DNA of 64,000 nt from Pseudomonadota bacterium (GTDB taxonomy: Bacteria > Pseudomonadota > Alphaproteobacteria > Acetobacterales > Acetobacteraceae), in the NCBI GenBank assembly GCA_019351895.1, contig JABBOH010000006.1:1-64000 (forward strand), written 5' to 3'. How positions within the stretch are numbered: position 1 is the first letter of the stretch; each line of letters starts with the position of its first letter. The notes beneath the pieces were generated by a model. The model was not told the origin of the DNA and searched no databases. It saw only the letters and a list, made by a program, of their open reading frames with translations. This document shows positions 56,136-64,000 of this stretch, one piece after another. A program made the translations under genes and the position numbers.

Positions 56136-57587
56136 ATGGACGAGACGATGTTCGGCCGGGCCTTGTCGGAGTTGCGCGGAAGCGCGACGGTCTCGACCGC
56201 CTCCCAGGCTGATGTGGGTCGTCTCATCGTCGTCTCCAATCGGGTGGCGCCGATCGAGGAGGGGCAGCCGACCGCGGGCGGCCTCGCCGCCGGGGTGCTC
56301 GACGCGCTGCACGAGAAGGGCGGGTTGTGGGTTGGCTGGAGCGGCGAGATTTCGCCGGGCGAGAGCAGCCTGCAGGCCGAGCGCCAGAAGGGCCGCATCC
56401 GTCTGCAGATGCTCGATCTCGCCCAGGCGGATTACGACGAATTTTATCGCGGTTTCGCCAACTCCGCGCTCTGGCCGGTGCTGCATTACCGCTCGGCGCT
56501 GGCCCGCTTCTCGCGCCGGGACTACGCGGGCTACCGCCGCGTCAATGCCCTGTTCGCGGCGGCCGTGGCGGCGAAGCTTGCGCCCGACGACGTGGTCTGG
56601 GCGCATGATTATCACCTGCTGGGGCTGGCGGCCGAATTGCGCCAAGCCGGGGTCGCCAACCGGCTCGGCATCTTCCTCCATACGCCGTTTCCGGCCGCCG
56701 CCGTCTTTATGACGATTCCGGTGCATGCCGATCTCGCCCGCTCGCTCTGCCAATACGACCTCATCGGCTTCCAGACCGAGGCCGACCGCCGCGCCTTCGA
56801 GGATTACGTGCTCCGTGAGGCGGATGGGCATCTGCTGCCGGGGCGTGCCCTGGTCGCCTTCGGGCGCGTCGTGCGCACCGGCGTCTATCCGATCGGGGTG
56901 CAGACGGATGACATCCGCCGGCAGGCCGAGGCCGGGCCGGACTGCGCGCAGACCACGCGGCTGCACACCTCCATCGGCGACGGCAAGCTCATCATCAGCG
57001 TCGACCGGCTGGACTATTCCAAGGGCCTCGCCGAGCGCTTCCTCGCCTATGAGCGCTTCCTCGAGCAGAATGAGCGGCAGCGCGGTGCCGTCACCTTTCT
57101 GCAGATCGCGCCGCCGTCGCGCAGCGACGTCGAGACCTACCGCGAGATCCGGGCAGAACTGGAAGGCGAGGCGGGACGGATCAACGGTCGCTTCGCCGAG
57201 CTTGACTGGACGCCGCTGCGCTATCTCAACAAGGGCTTCGCGCGGCAGATGCTGATGCCGATGTATGCGCGGGCCGATGTCGGGCTCGTCACGCCGATGC
57301 GTGACGGGATGAACCTCGTGGCCAAGGAGTACGTGGCCGCCCAGGACCCGATCGATCCCGGCGTGCTGGTTCTGTCGCAATTCGCGGGAGCGGCCTGCGA
57401 GTTGAAGGCGGCGCTGCTGGTCAATCCGCATGATCCGGATGAGATCGCGGAGGCGCTGGAGACCGCGCTCTCCATGCCCCTCGCGGAGCGGCGGGAGCGG
57501 CACGCCGAGATGATGTCCGTCCTGCGACGGAACAGCCTCTCCGCATGGCGAGACCGGTTCCTGGGCGATCTGGCGACGCGGCGCTAG
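56136..57587 (+). CDS. otsA: Trehalose-6-phosphate synthase
   Basis: 483 residues, GT20. Makes trehalose-6-phosphate from UDP-glucose and glucose-6-phosphate. [10 protein letters not shown] at the start, [25 protein letters not shown] (substrate His), [32 protein letters not shown], and [14 protein letters not shown] for the phosphate site. GGGAGGA precedes the ATG. otsB, the phosphatase, is not adjacent. Confidence 0.95.
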   Translation: MDETMFGRALSELRGSATVSTASQADVGRLIVVSNRVAPIEEGQPTAGGLAAGVLDALHEKGGLWVGWSGEISPGESSLQAERQKGRIRLQMLDLAQADYDEFYRGFANSALWPVLHYRSALARFSRRDYAGYRRVNALFAAAVAAKLAPDDVVWAHDYHLLGLAAELRQAGVANRLGIFLHTPFPAAAVFMTIPVHADLARSLCQYDLIGFQTEADRRAFEDYVLREADGHLLPGRALVAFGRVVRTGVYPIGVQTDDIRRQAEAGPDCAQTTRLHTSIGDGKLIISVDRLDYSKGLAERFLAYERFLEQNERQRGAVTFLQIAPPSRSDVETYREIRAELEGEAGRINGRFAELDWTPLRYLNKGFARQMLMPMYARADVGLVTPMRDGMNLVAKEYVAAQDPIDPGVLVLSQFAGAACELKAALLVNPHDPDEIAEALETALSMPLAERRERHAEMMSVLRRNSLSAWRDRFLGDLATRR

Positions 57588-57822
57588 CGGTCCCATGCCA
57601 GCGGGCAATTCGGCCGTTGGCTGGGTCTCGCCCACCCGATCAATCGAGCGCTCGGCACGTGCTGAACCTGCCGATCGGGCGAGAGCCACCGAAGGGGGGA
57701 CGAATGGCACCGCTTGCCCCGAAGTCTTACTCTTACAAAGCGCTTACGGGACGGCTGTAAATCTGCCGTATTCGGCGGTTAACTCTCGAACTTAGCGTAG
57801 CCGCCGAGTGTCTGGAGAGACC

Positions 57823-59532
57823 ATGTCCGCCGCAAGACCGCGTTCCGCTCAATCTTCGCGTTTTCTAGGCCGCTCCTTTAATCGCGCGCAGGGCTGGATT
57901 GCCGCTCAGCCGCCGGGACGGCTGACGCTGGCGCTTTTCGCCGCTGTCTCTCTGGTGGGGTTCGCGGCCCGCTTCTACGGCATCGACAACATGCCTTTCT
58001 GGCTGGACGAGGTCACAACGGTGGACCGCTCCAGCTTGCCGTTCTGGAACATGGTCGGGAATTCTCTCGCCGCTCATCATCTGCCGTCCTTCTTCGCCCT
58101 GGAGGCCATGTTCGGCCGCTACGGCATGACAGAATTCATGCTCCGGCTGCCGGCGGCTCTGTTCGGCGCGGCCTCCTGCGGCGTGCTGTTCCTCATCGGC
58201 CGCTCGCTCGGCGGCTGGCGCGCGGGCCTTGTCGCGGGTCTGCTGCTCGCCCTGTCGCCGCTGCAGGTTCAGTATGGGCAGGAAGCCCGGTCCTACACCT
58301 TCGTCGTCCTGATGATGGCAATCGGCTTCCTCGGTCTCGTCGAGCTGGCGCGCGACCCGCACGGCGCAAGCCTGCCGTTCGGTACTCCAGGCGCCCGCCT
58401 CGGACCCTGGGTGACCTATACGCTCGGCACGCTCGGGGCGCTCAACGTGCTCAGCACCGCGTTTTTCTGGCTGATCTCGGCCAACCTCGCTGCCATCGCC
58501 ATCATGACCGCGCCCGGCATCGATCGCCGTCGCTTCCTGAAACGCTGGCTGCTGGCCCAGGCCGTCGTGCTGCTCCTGAGCTTGCCCTGGTTCTGGGCGA
58601 TGGATGTCTACACCCACGGCGAGATGACGAACGCGACGAACTGGGTGCCGGGCATCACCATGCACAGCTTCCTCTCGGTGCTCGGGTCGCTCTACATGAT
58701 GCGCGTCTCACGGCTCATCAACTTCCACCTCTTCCCGGCGATGATCCCGGGCTTCGGCGCGCTCGTCATCGTGCTGGCGATCCTTGGCCTGAGCCGCCTG
58801 CGCTCCTGGCGCTGGCAGGGTCCGTCCTCGGAGCAGGGTAAAGCGCGGTCCCACACGCTCGTGCTGGCGCTCGCCATCGCCGCGATCGTGCCGCCGCTCG
58901 CGATCCTGCTGATTTCAATCGTCAAGCCGCTCTGGATGCCGCGCTATCTGATCTGGAGCTCGGTCCCGTTTCTGGTCTTCGTGGGTCTCGGGATCGAGCA
59001 GTTGCCGCGCCGCTGGCGCAGCGGCGCGGCCTTCGCGACCGTGCTTCTGGCGGCGGTCAACCTCGTGCCGTATTATCAGGCCGAGACCAAGCCGCGCTGG
59101 GATCTGGCGGCGGCGGACCTTTCTCGTGAGATGCGCCCGGGCGACATCGTCCTCGCCTCAGACGCGCTGCCGGTCTACATGATGAACTTCTTCCTGAGCC
59201 GGCACGGAGAGGTCATTCCTGCCTCCAATTGGACGATCGACGTGTTTCGGGCGGCCAAGCATCTGGAGAACGGCGGCCGGGTTTGGGTGTTGTTCGGCAG
59301 GGTCGGTCAGGCGGACCGTACGCCTATTCCGGACTTCAGCCGGATCATCCGGCCGCTGGGCAAGCCCGTCGCCGTCATGCGGGCGGGCCAACTCATTACC
59401 ATGCGGCTCTATGCTCATCCGCCCAAACCGCCGGCCGAGACGACCGCGACCGCGGATGAGTGCGATGCGCCGGCGGCGAGCGGGAAGCACAAGAGCGCCC
59501 CGGCGGATTGCGACGCGCTGGCGCTGCAGTAG
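57823..59532 (+). CDS. Glycosyltransferase family 39 (ArnT/PMT-like), membrane-bound
   Basis: 569 residues, about 11 membrane helices. The first external loop has FYGIDNMPFWLDEVTTVDRS with the Asp-Glu pair of GT39 and later AHHLPSFF. QYGQEARSY is the second conserved loop. Uses a lipid-linked sugar to modify a lipid or protein on the periplasmic side. ATG at 57823 has GGAG five nt upstream; GTG at 57808 is also possible. It is 235 nt after otsA. Confidence 0.87.
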   Translation: MSAARPRSAQSSRFLGRSFNRAQGWIAAQPPGRLTLALFAAVSLVGFAARFYGIDNMPFWLDEVTTVDRSSLPFWNMVGNSLAAHHLPSFFALEAMFGRYGMTEFMLRLPAALFGAASCGVLFLIGRSLGGWRAGLVAGLLLALSPLQVQYGQEARSYTFVVLMMAIGFLGLVELARDPHGASLPFGTPGARLGPWVTYTLGTLGALNVLSTAFFWLISANLAAIAIMTAPGIDRRRFLKRWLLAQAVVLLLSLPWFWAMDVYTHGEMTNATNWVPGITMHSFLSVLGSLYMMRVSRLINFHLFPAMIPGFGALVIVLAILGLSRLRSWRWQGPSSEQGKARSHTLVLALAIAAIVPPLAILLISIVKPLWMPRYLIWSSVPFLVFVGLGIEQLPRRWRSGAAFATVLLAAVNLVPYYQAETKPRWDLAAADLSREMRPGDIVLASDALPVYMMNFFLSRHGEVIPASNWTIDVFRAAKHLENGGRVWVLFGRVGQADRTPIPDFSRIIRPLGKPVAVMRAGQLITMRLYAHPPKPPAETTATADECDAPAASGKHKSAPADCDALALQ

Positions 59533-59560
59533 ACGCTGCGTCCTTCGGCCCGGACAAGAA

Positions 59561-59592
59561 AAAGGCCCGCGCATCGCAGCGCGGGCCTTTGC
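59561..59592. terminator. Bidirectional intrinsic terminator
   Basis: AAAGGCCCGCGC (59561-59572), loop ATCGCA, GCGCGGGCCTTT (59579-59590): a perfect 12-bp stem with A and T tracts on the outside. Ends the GT39 gene (+) and the NifU-like gene (-). Confidence 0.88.
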
Positions 59593-59646
59593 TGTATGCG
59601 CCGGGGTCCGGTGCTCCCGAACCCGATCGGCGATGGCGGTAGCGGC

Positions 59647-60204
59647 TTAAAGCTCGACCTGCTCGACGGACACGACTTCAGGCACGTAATGCCGCAGCAT
59701 GTTCTCGATCCCGTGCTTCAGCGTGGCGCGGGAGGAGGGGCAACCGCTGCAGGCGCCCTGCATGTGCAGCTTGACGATACCGTCGCGATAGCCGTGGAAC
59801 ACGATGTCCCCGCCGTCACTGGCGACGGCCGGGCGGACCCGCGTATCCAGCAGCTCCTTGATCTGGTCGACGATCTCCTGGTCTTCGGGAGATACGTCCT
59901 CCGCGGCCATCACGCCGGCGGCGTCGACCGCCGGGCGTCCGGACACGAAATGCTCGACCAGCGTGCCGAGGACCTGCGGCTTCAGCGCCTGCCAAGCCTC
60001 GTCCTCGGTCTTTGTGACGGTGATGAAGTCGTTGCCGAGGAAGACCCGCGCCACGCCCGGGAGCGCGAAGAGCGCGCTTGCCAGCGGGCTGCGGCCGGCG
60101 GCCTCGGGGGAGGCAAAGTCGGCGGTAGAATTACCCATCACGTCGCGCCCCGGGAGGAACTTCAGCGTCGCGGGGTTCGGGGTGCCTTCGGTCTCGATAA
60201 ACAT
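59647..60204 (-). CDS. NifU/Nfu family iron-sulfur carrier
   Basis: 185 residues. N-terminal Nfu domain (MFIETEGTPNPATLKFLPGR; FLGNDFITVTKTED) and C-terminal NifU domain with the Fe-S cysteines CSGCPSS. Delivers [4Fe-4S] clusters to apoproteins. This two-domain form is the standard alphaproteobacterial Nfu1-type protein. Confidence 0.94.
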   Translation of the reverse strand: MFIETEGTPNPATLKFLPGRDVMGNSTADFASPEAAGRSPLASALFALPGVARVFLGNDFITVTKTEDEAWQALKPQVLGTLVEHFVSGRPAVDAAGVMAAEDVSPEDQEIVDQIKELLDTRVRPAVASDGGDIVFHGYRDGIVKLHMQGACSGCPSSRATLKHGIENMLRHYVPEVVSVEQVEL

Positions 60205-60415
60205 GAGATGTCAGCCTGCTCTTGAGGGAACCTGCACGCTCTCATACAGGACGCCAGCGGTCCTGTAACCCGGCATGCGTCCCGGCCTGGGTTGCGTTCC
60301 GGTGTGTTGAACCGAGAGATCGCACCTCTTTGCAGGGAGCTCCCGACCGGACGGGCCAGCCGGGAGCGGGTCCTTTTTGCAGGAAAAGGACCAAAAACCT
60401 CACACGATGCGTTCG
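60205..60415. other. 211-nt gap with inverted repeats
   Basis: No gene is recognised. GGTCCTTTT (60369-60377) pairs with AAAAGGACC (60384-60392), and CTCCCG/CGGGAG flank 60350. Either may end transcription of the ABC ATPase gene, whose stop is at 60416, but the T-runs are not in the classical place. Confidence 0.35.
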
Positions 60416-61225
60416 TCAGTGGGCGCCGCGGATGACCTTGTAGTTCTGCTTGACCACGTCCAGCAGCTCCGGCACCGAGGTCTCGGCGGCCGCGCGTTCG
60501 AACGTCACCTCGCCATGCTGGAACATCATGATGCGGTCGCAGACCTCCAGGGTCTGGGCGTAGTTATGCGCGATCATGATCAGCGAGAGGTCGCCGCGCT
60601 TCTTCAGCCGGTCGATCAGATCGAGGATCAGCCCGGATTCGCGGGCACCCATGGCGGCCAGAGGCTCGTCGAGGAGCAGGATTTTTGCCTTGCTGTAGAC
60701 CGCCCGCGCGATCGCGACGGCCTGTCGCTGGCCGCCCGACAGCATCGCCACTTCCTCGTTCACGTTCGGGATGTTGACGCCGATATCCTCGAGCGCCTCC
60801 TGCGCCCTGCGACGCATCGCGCCGTTGTCGAGCAGGCGGAGCGGGCCGCCCCGCAGCGGTTCCCGGTTAAGGAACATGTTGTGGTAAATCGACAGGCTGG
60901 GGACGAGCGCCAAGTCCTGATAGACGCATTCGATGCCGAGGGCGCGGGCGTGATCGACGGATTTCAGCGCCACCTGCTGGCCGTTGATGGCCAGCGTCCC
61001 GCTGGTCGGAGCCTGATAGCCGGTCAGGATCTTGATCATGGTCGATTTGCCGGCGCCGTTGTCGCCAAGAATGCCCAGCATCTCTCCCTTGTTGAGATGA
61101 AGCGAGATGCCGTTGAGGGCGGTCACGGCGCCGAAGCGCTTGACGATGTCCACGCCGCGCAGGACTTCCGTCACGCCCCGCGCGGGTGCCGCCGCCGGAA
61201 CAGGGGCCGCTTGAACCTGGCTCAT
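60416..61225 (-). CDS. Sugar-type ABC importer ATPase
   Basis: 269 residues, one ATPase domain (FrcA/short RbsA type). Walker A LGDNGAGKSTMIK, Q-loop YQDLALVP, signature LSGGQRQAVAIARAV, Walker B ILLLDEPLAAMG. The ATG overlaps the permease stop by 1 nt (TAATG). Third gene of the cassette binding protein-permease-ATPase. Confidence 0.93.
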   Translation of the reverse strand: MSQVQAAPVPAAAPARGVTEVLRGVDIVKRFGAVTALNGISLHLNKGEMLGILGDNGAGKSTMIKILTGYQAPTSGTLAINGQQVALKSVDHARALGIECVYQDLALVPSLSIYHNMFLNREPLRGGPLRLLDNGAMRRRAQEALEDIGVNIPNVNEEVAMLSGGQRQAVAIARAVYSKAKILLLDEPLAAMGARESGLILDLIDRLKKRGDLSLIMIAHNYAQTLEVCDRIMMFQHGEVTFERAAAETSVPELLDVVKQNYKVIRGAH

Positions 61226-62244
61226 TAGAACCTCCCCCGGGTGCGCAGCCGCGCGAAGTGGATGTTGAAGACCATGGCGATCAGGATTGCCGCGCCGATG
61301 ATGATGTTGAAGGTAAAGGCGTTGATGCCGTCGATGGTGAAGCCGTCCTGCAGCACGCCCAGGACGAGGCCGCCGAACAGGCCGCCGATGATGGTGCCGG
61401 TTCCGCCCATCAGCGACGTGCCGCCGATGACGGCAGCCGCGACCGCGAGGAACATCATCGGTGAACCGCCGGCGAGAGGGTCGGTCGAGCCGATGCGGGA
61501 TGCCTCGAGGATGCCCGCGAGCCCCGCAAGCGCGCCGGTCAGCGCGAAGTTGCCCATCTTGATGCGTGTTACGTTGATGCCGGACTCAGCCGAGCCGATC
61601 AGGTTGCCGCCGACCGAGATCGTGTGCAGGCCCCATCGCGTGTTGCGCAGTGCCCCATGCATCACGAGCACGATGACGACCGCCCAGATGATTTCCTGAA
61701 AGCCGCTGTTCCCCATCAGGAAGGTGAACAAGCCGTTCGTCGGGGTATCGACGGGAAACCCGGCCGATATCGTCAACGTGAAGCCATTGATCAGGAACAT
61801 CGTGCCAAGCGTCGTGACGAAGGACGGCACCCGCAGCTTGACGGAGACAAAGCCGTTGAAAAGCCCGATCGCACCGCAACCGATCAGCGCCAGGAAAAAG
61901 GCGACGATGAGCGGGATGCCAGCATTATGGGCGAAATACATGATGAAGGGCGCGAGCGCGAAGACCATGCCGGCCGAGAGGTCGATCTCGCCGCAGATCA
62001 GCAGCATGATCTCGCCGCAGGCAATGATGACGGGCGCCGAGATGAACTGCGACAGCGTCTGCAGATTGGCGCGGGTCAGGAAGTTGCTGTTCGAGCTCTC
62101 GAAATAGATGATCAGCAGAATCGCGACGACCAGGATGCTGGCCTCGCGGACCCGCAGGAAACCGCGGAGGCTGCGTGTGCCGATATTGGGGCGCGGCTTG
62201 GCCCCTGCATCCGCCTGCGCCGGCTTCTGAATATGTGCGCTCAC
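61225..62244 (-). CDS. Sugar-type ABC importer permease
   Basis: 339 residues, about ten membrane helices, RbsC/FrcB family. CGEIMLLICGEIDLSAGMVFAL is the typical inner-loop motif, with GGTSLMGGTGTIIGGLFGGLVLG near the C-terminus. Probably a homodimer. Lies between the binding protein and the ATPase gene. Confidence 0.93.
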   Translation of the reverse strand: MSAHIQKPAQADAGAKPRPNIGTRSLRGFLRVREASILVVAILLIIYFESSNSNFLTRANLQTLSQFISAPVIIACGEIMLLICGEIDLSAGMVFALAPFIMYFAHNAGIPLIVAFFLALIGCGAIGLFNGFVSVKLRVPSFVTTLGTMFLINGFTLTISAGFPVDTPTNGLFTFLMGNSGFQEIIWAVVIVLVMHGALRNTRWGLHTISVGGNLIGSAESGINVTRIKMGNFALTGALAGLAGILEASRIGSTDPLAGGSPMMFLAVAAAVIGGTSLMGGTGTIIGGLFGGLVLGVLQDGFTIDGINAFTFNIIIGAAILIAMVFNIHFARLRTRGRF

Positions 62245-62328
62245 TGGAGTTCCAGTCTCAAAGAAGTAGGAGGCCGAAGCGAATTAAGACGGGCGCCCAA
62301 GTGGCGCCCGCCCTGGACAAGGTTTGGT

Positions 62329-63435
62329 TTAGCCGATCGCGCCGTGATGCGGCACGATCTGCGCCTGGCCGGAATTGCCCTCGTAACGGGTCTTGGTCGC
62401 AAGGTAGGGCGCGACGGTCTCTTTCGTCACGAACTTCAGGCCGGTGTTGATGTCCGCCGGACCGACCAGCCCGCCGGAGGCCTTGAACATGAACATCTCC
62501 ATCACCGTGTAGAAGCCCTGGAGGTAGGGCTGCTGGTCGATGGTGAAGTCACCGAAGCCCGCGCTGATGTTTTCGAGCGTCTTCGGCAGCAAGTCGAAGC
62601 CGCCGCCGTGGATGCCCTTCGACGGAAGATTGTACTGCTTCATGGCCTGAGTCACACCCATGGTCGTGCCGCCGTCGACAGCATACATGCCCTTAACGTC
62701 CTGGTGTCCCAGATAATAGGCCTGCACCTTCGCGATTTCTTCGTTCAGCGTGGGCCCGCTGGCGACCTCGTCGACCGTGATCGACTTGCCGGACTTCGCG
62801 ATGGCATCCTTGGCGCCGTCGAAGCGCGGCTGGATGTTGAGCTGGCCGGGCGTCGCGATGAAGAGGGCGACATGGCCGGACTGCACTTCGTCGGCGATCC
62901 GCAGGCCCATCAGGTAGCCCGCCTTGTAAAGATCCTGGCCGATATAGGCGAGGCGCTTGTTGGGGCTGCCGAGCGGCACGTCCGCATTATAGGCGAAGAC
63001 CGGAATGCCGGCATCCAGCGCGCGCTCGGTCGGCTGGTTGAAGGCCTTGGGGTCCACGAGGCAGCAGGCGATGCCGTCGGCCTTCGACGCGATCGCGGCG
63101 TTGAAGGAATTGACCATCTGCGCCGCGTCGCTCGTCTCGGACCCGGTCCACTGATAGCTGCAGCCGAGGAGCTTGCAGGCATCGGCGATGCCGTATTGGG
63201 TCGGCACGAAGAAGGGGTTCGTCGTCACGTGGTTGATGAAGACGAACTTCCAGCGCGGATGGTCCGGAAAAGCGGAACTTGCGGCACGCGCCTGGGTCGC
63301 GAGGCCGGCCAGCATGGCTGCGGCACCACCGGCCACAGCGCCGGTCATCAGGCCGCGGCGCTGCAGACCGCTGCGCATCTTCGCGCTCATTGTGTCGGTG
63401 GACTCGACCGTCGGGCGGTCTTGATCGTCACTCAT
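62329..63435 (-). CDS. ABC importer periplasmic binding protein (type 1/sugar class)
   Basis: 368 residues. A twin-Arg style leader (QRRGLMTGAVAGGAAAMLAG), cleaved near TQARA, then a periplasmic-binding fold with SFNAAIASKADGIACCLVDP and VFAYNADVPLGS. GGGAG six nt before the ATG at 63435 decides the start; a longer frame is not supported. The ligand is unknown; relatives bind ribose, fructose, inositol or nucleosides. Divergent from uraD. Confidence 0.9.
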   Translation of the reverse strand: MSDDQDRPTVESTDTMSAKMRSGLQRRGLMTGAVAGGAAAMLAGLATQARAASSAFPDHPRWKFVFINHVTTNPFFVPTQYGIADACKLLGCSYQWTGSETSDAAQMVNSFNAAIASKADGIACCLVDPKAFNQPTERALDAGIPVFAYNADVPLGSPNKRLAYIGQDLYKAGYLMGLRIADEVQSGHVALFIATPGQLNIQPRFDGAKDAIAKSGKSITVDEVASGPTLNEEIAKVQAYYLGHQDVKGMYAVDGGTTMGVTQAMKQYNLPSKGIHGGGFDLLPKTLENISAGFGDFTIDQQPYLQGFYTVMEMFMFKASGGLVGPADINTGLKFVTKETVAPYLATKTRYEGNSGQAQIVPHHGAIG

Positions 63436-63672
63436 CAGAAGCTCCCCAAAACCGGGTGCACGTCCCATCCGGACCGCGACCCGCAGCGCATTATTGTGGT
63501 GCCCCGGCTTGGTCCGCGGCACACTCGCACCCCAGTGGCGCGTGCGCGCCTATGTGGAACAGGGGCTTTTGGGGTGTCAATGGTCTGACCTATGCAACTG
63601 CCCAAGGTAGCGCTGTCACGCGCGTAATTCCTAAGCCCATGATGTTTCGACAAAAGATACCGGAGGGCACAA

Positions 63673-64000
63673 ATGATGCAGAGTGACGTTCCGAGCGATC
63701 GACAGCCGCTCTGGGTCATCAACCGGATGACGACGGCGGAGTTCGGCGCGCTGTTCGCCGGCGTCTTCGAGCATAGCCCCTGGGTGGCGGCGAAGGCCGC
63801 GCTGGAGCGGCCCTTTCCGTCGAAGGAGGCGCTGCTCGCGGCTATGGCCAAGGCGGTTGCGTCGGCGCCCGAGGAGGATCAGCTGGCGCTGCTGCGCGCC
63901 CATCCGACGTTGGGTGGCGCGGAGGCGCGGCGGGGGGATCTGACGGCGGCCTCGCGGGCCGAGCAGGCGGGAGCCGGGCTCGACCGGATGGATGCGGACG
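63673..64000 (+). CDS. uraD: OHCU decarboxylase (partial at window end)
   Basis: 109 residues are seen before the window ends. FGALFAGVFEHSPWVAAKA and LLRAHPTLGGAEARRG, with the catalytic His in AHP, match 2-oxo-4-hydroxy-4-carboxy-5-ureidoimidazoline decarboxylase, which turns the urate product OHCU into S-allantoin. GGAGGG lies five nt before the first of two ATGs. Further purine-catabolism genes would be expected downstream. Confidence 0.87.
   Translation, partial: MMQSDVPSDRQPLWVINRMTTAEFGALFAGVFEHSPWVAAKAALERPFPSKEALLAAMAKAVASAPEEDQLALLRAHPTLGGAEARRGDLTAASRAEQAGAGLDRMDAD

Overview
The window is a 64-kb stretch of chromosome from a high-G+C Gram-negative bacterium, almost certainly an alphaproteobacterium and most likely of the Acetobacteraceae/Rhodospirillales type. 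This placement is inferred from gene content and order: an lptF-lptG-lptD-surA-rsmA block, an ffs-dnaX-ybaB-recR block, Bpt, DUF1045, an outer-membrane LPS apparatus, and a glycine/asparagine-rich Ca-binding-like protein typical of that family. It is mostly core genome; no prophage, insertion sequence, transposase, integrase or CRISPR array is visible.

Layout. 0-6 kb: acetyltransferase, Gfo/Idh oxidoreductase, secDF and a TPR-glycosyltransferase. 6-13.6 kb (minus strand): transketolase-like gene, gap, pgk, FAA hydrolase, xthA, [inserted SLATT gene], SDR, carboxymuconolactone-decarboxylase-like protein. 13.8-14.8 kb: Met-rich DUF4142 protein. 14.8-21.6 kb (minus): lptF, lptG, lptD, surA, rsmA for outer-membrane assembly. 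21.7-26.6 kb: membrane protein, nudC, SRP RNA, dnaX, ybaB, recR. 26.7-31.6 kb: small envelope proteins, bpt, RDD protein, penicillin-acylase-family protein. 31.7-34.7 kb: alpha/beta hydrolase, spermidine genes speD/speE, fluoride channel. 34.7-41.6 kb: aminotransferase, GGT-like lipoprotein, DsbA-like protein, orphan phnM/DUF1045, small lipoprotein, SYLF protein. 41.8-46.2 kb: LpxL-like acyltransferase, polysaccharide flippase, tRNA-Asn, tRNA-Leu, zinc metallopeptidase. 46.3-48.6 kb: CsbD, GlsB, xylulokinase. 48.9-52.8 kb: repeat-rich extracellular-type protein, FAD oxidoreductase, nagA, arfB. 52.8-59.5 kb: glycosyltransferase, ABC exporter, otsA, GT39. 59.6-64 kb: NifU-like protein, sugar-type ABC importer, start of uraD.

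The standout is at 7218-7905. A roughly 44% G+C segment carrying one gene, a SLATT-family multi-pass membrane protein (a class predicted to act as pore-forming effectors in nucleotide-signalling conflict systems), sits inside a roughly 67% G+C operon and is bounded by a perfect 14-bp direct repeat. Removing one repeat copy plus the 660 bases between the copies recreates an exact xthA-SDR junction in which the xthA stop and the SDR start overlap as ATGA. The insertion is therefore nearly scarless and is coupled to host translation on both sides.

Other points of interest: the transketolase-like protein beside gap-pgk has lost its Mg/thiamine-diphosphate and sugar-binding motifs; a five-codon upstream ORF overlaps the fluoride-channel start; a GGT-like lipoprotein has an altered nucleophile region; phnM/DUF1045 stand without the C-P lyase genes; and a 46-residue lipoprotein lies at 40264-40404. 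Functions of the housekeeping genes are secure; substrates of transporters, glycosyltransferases and hydrolases are not.
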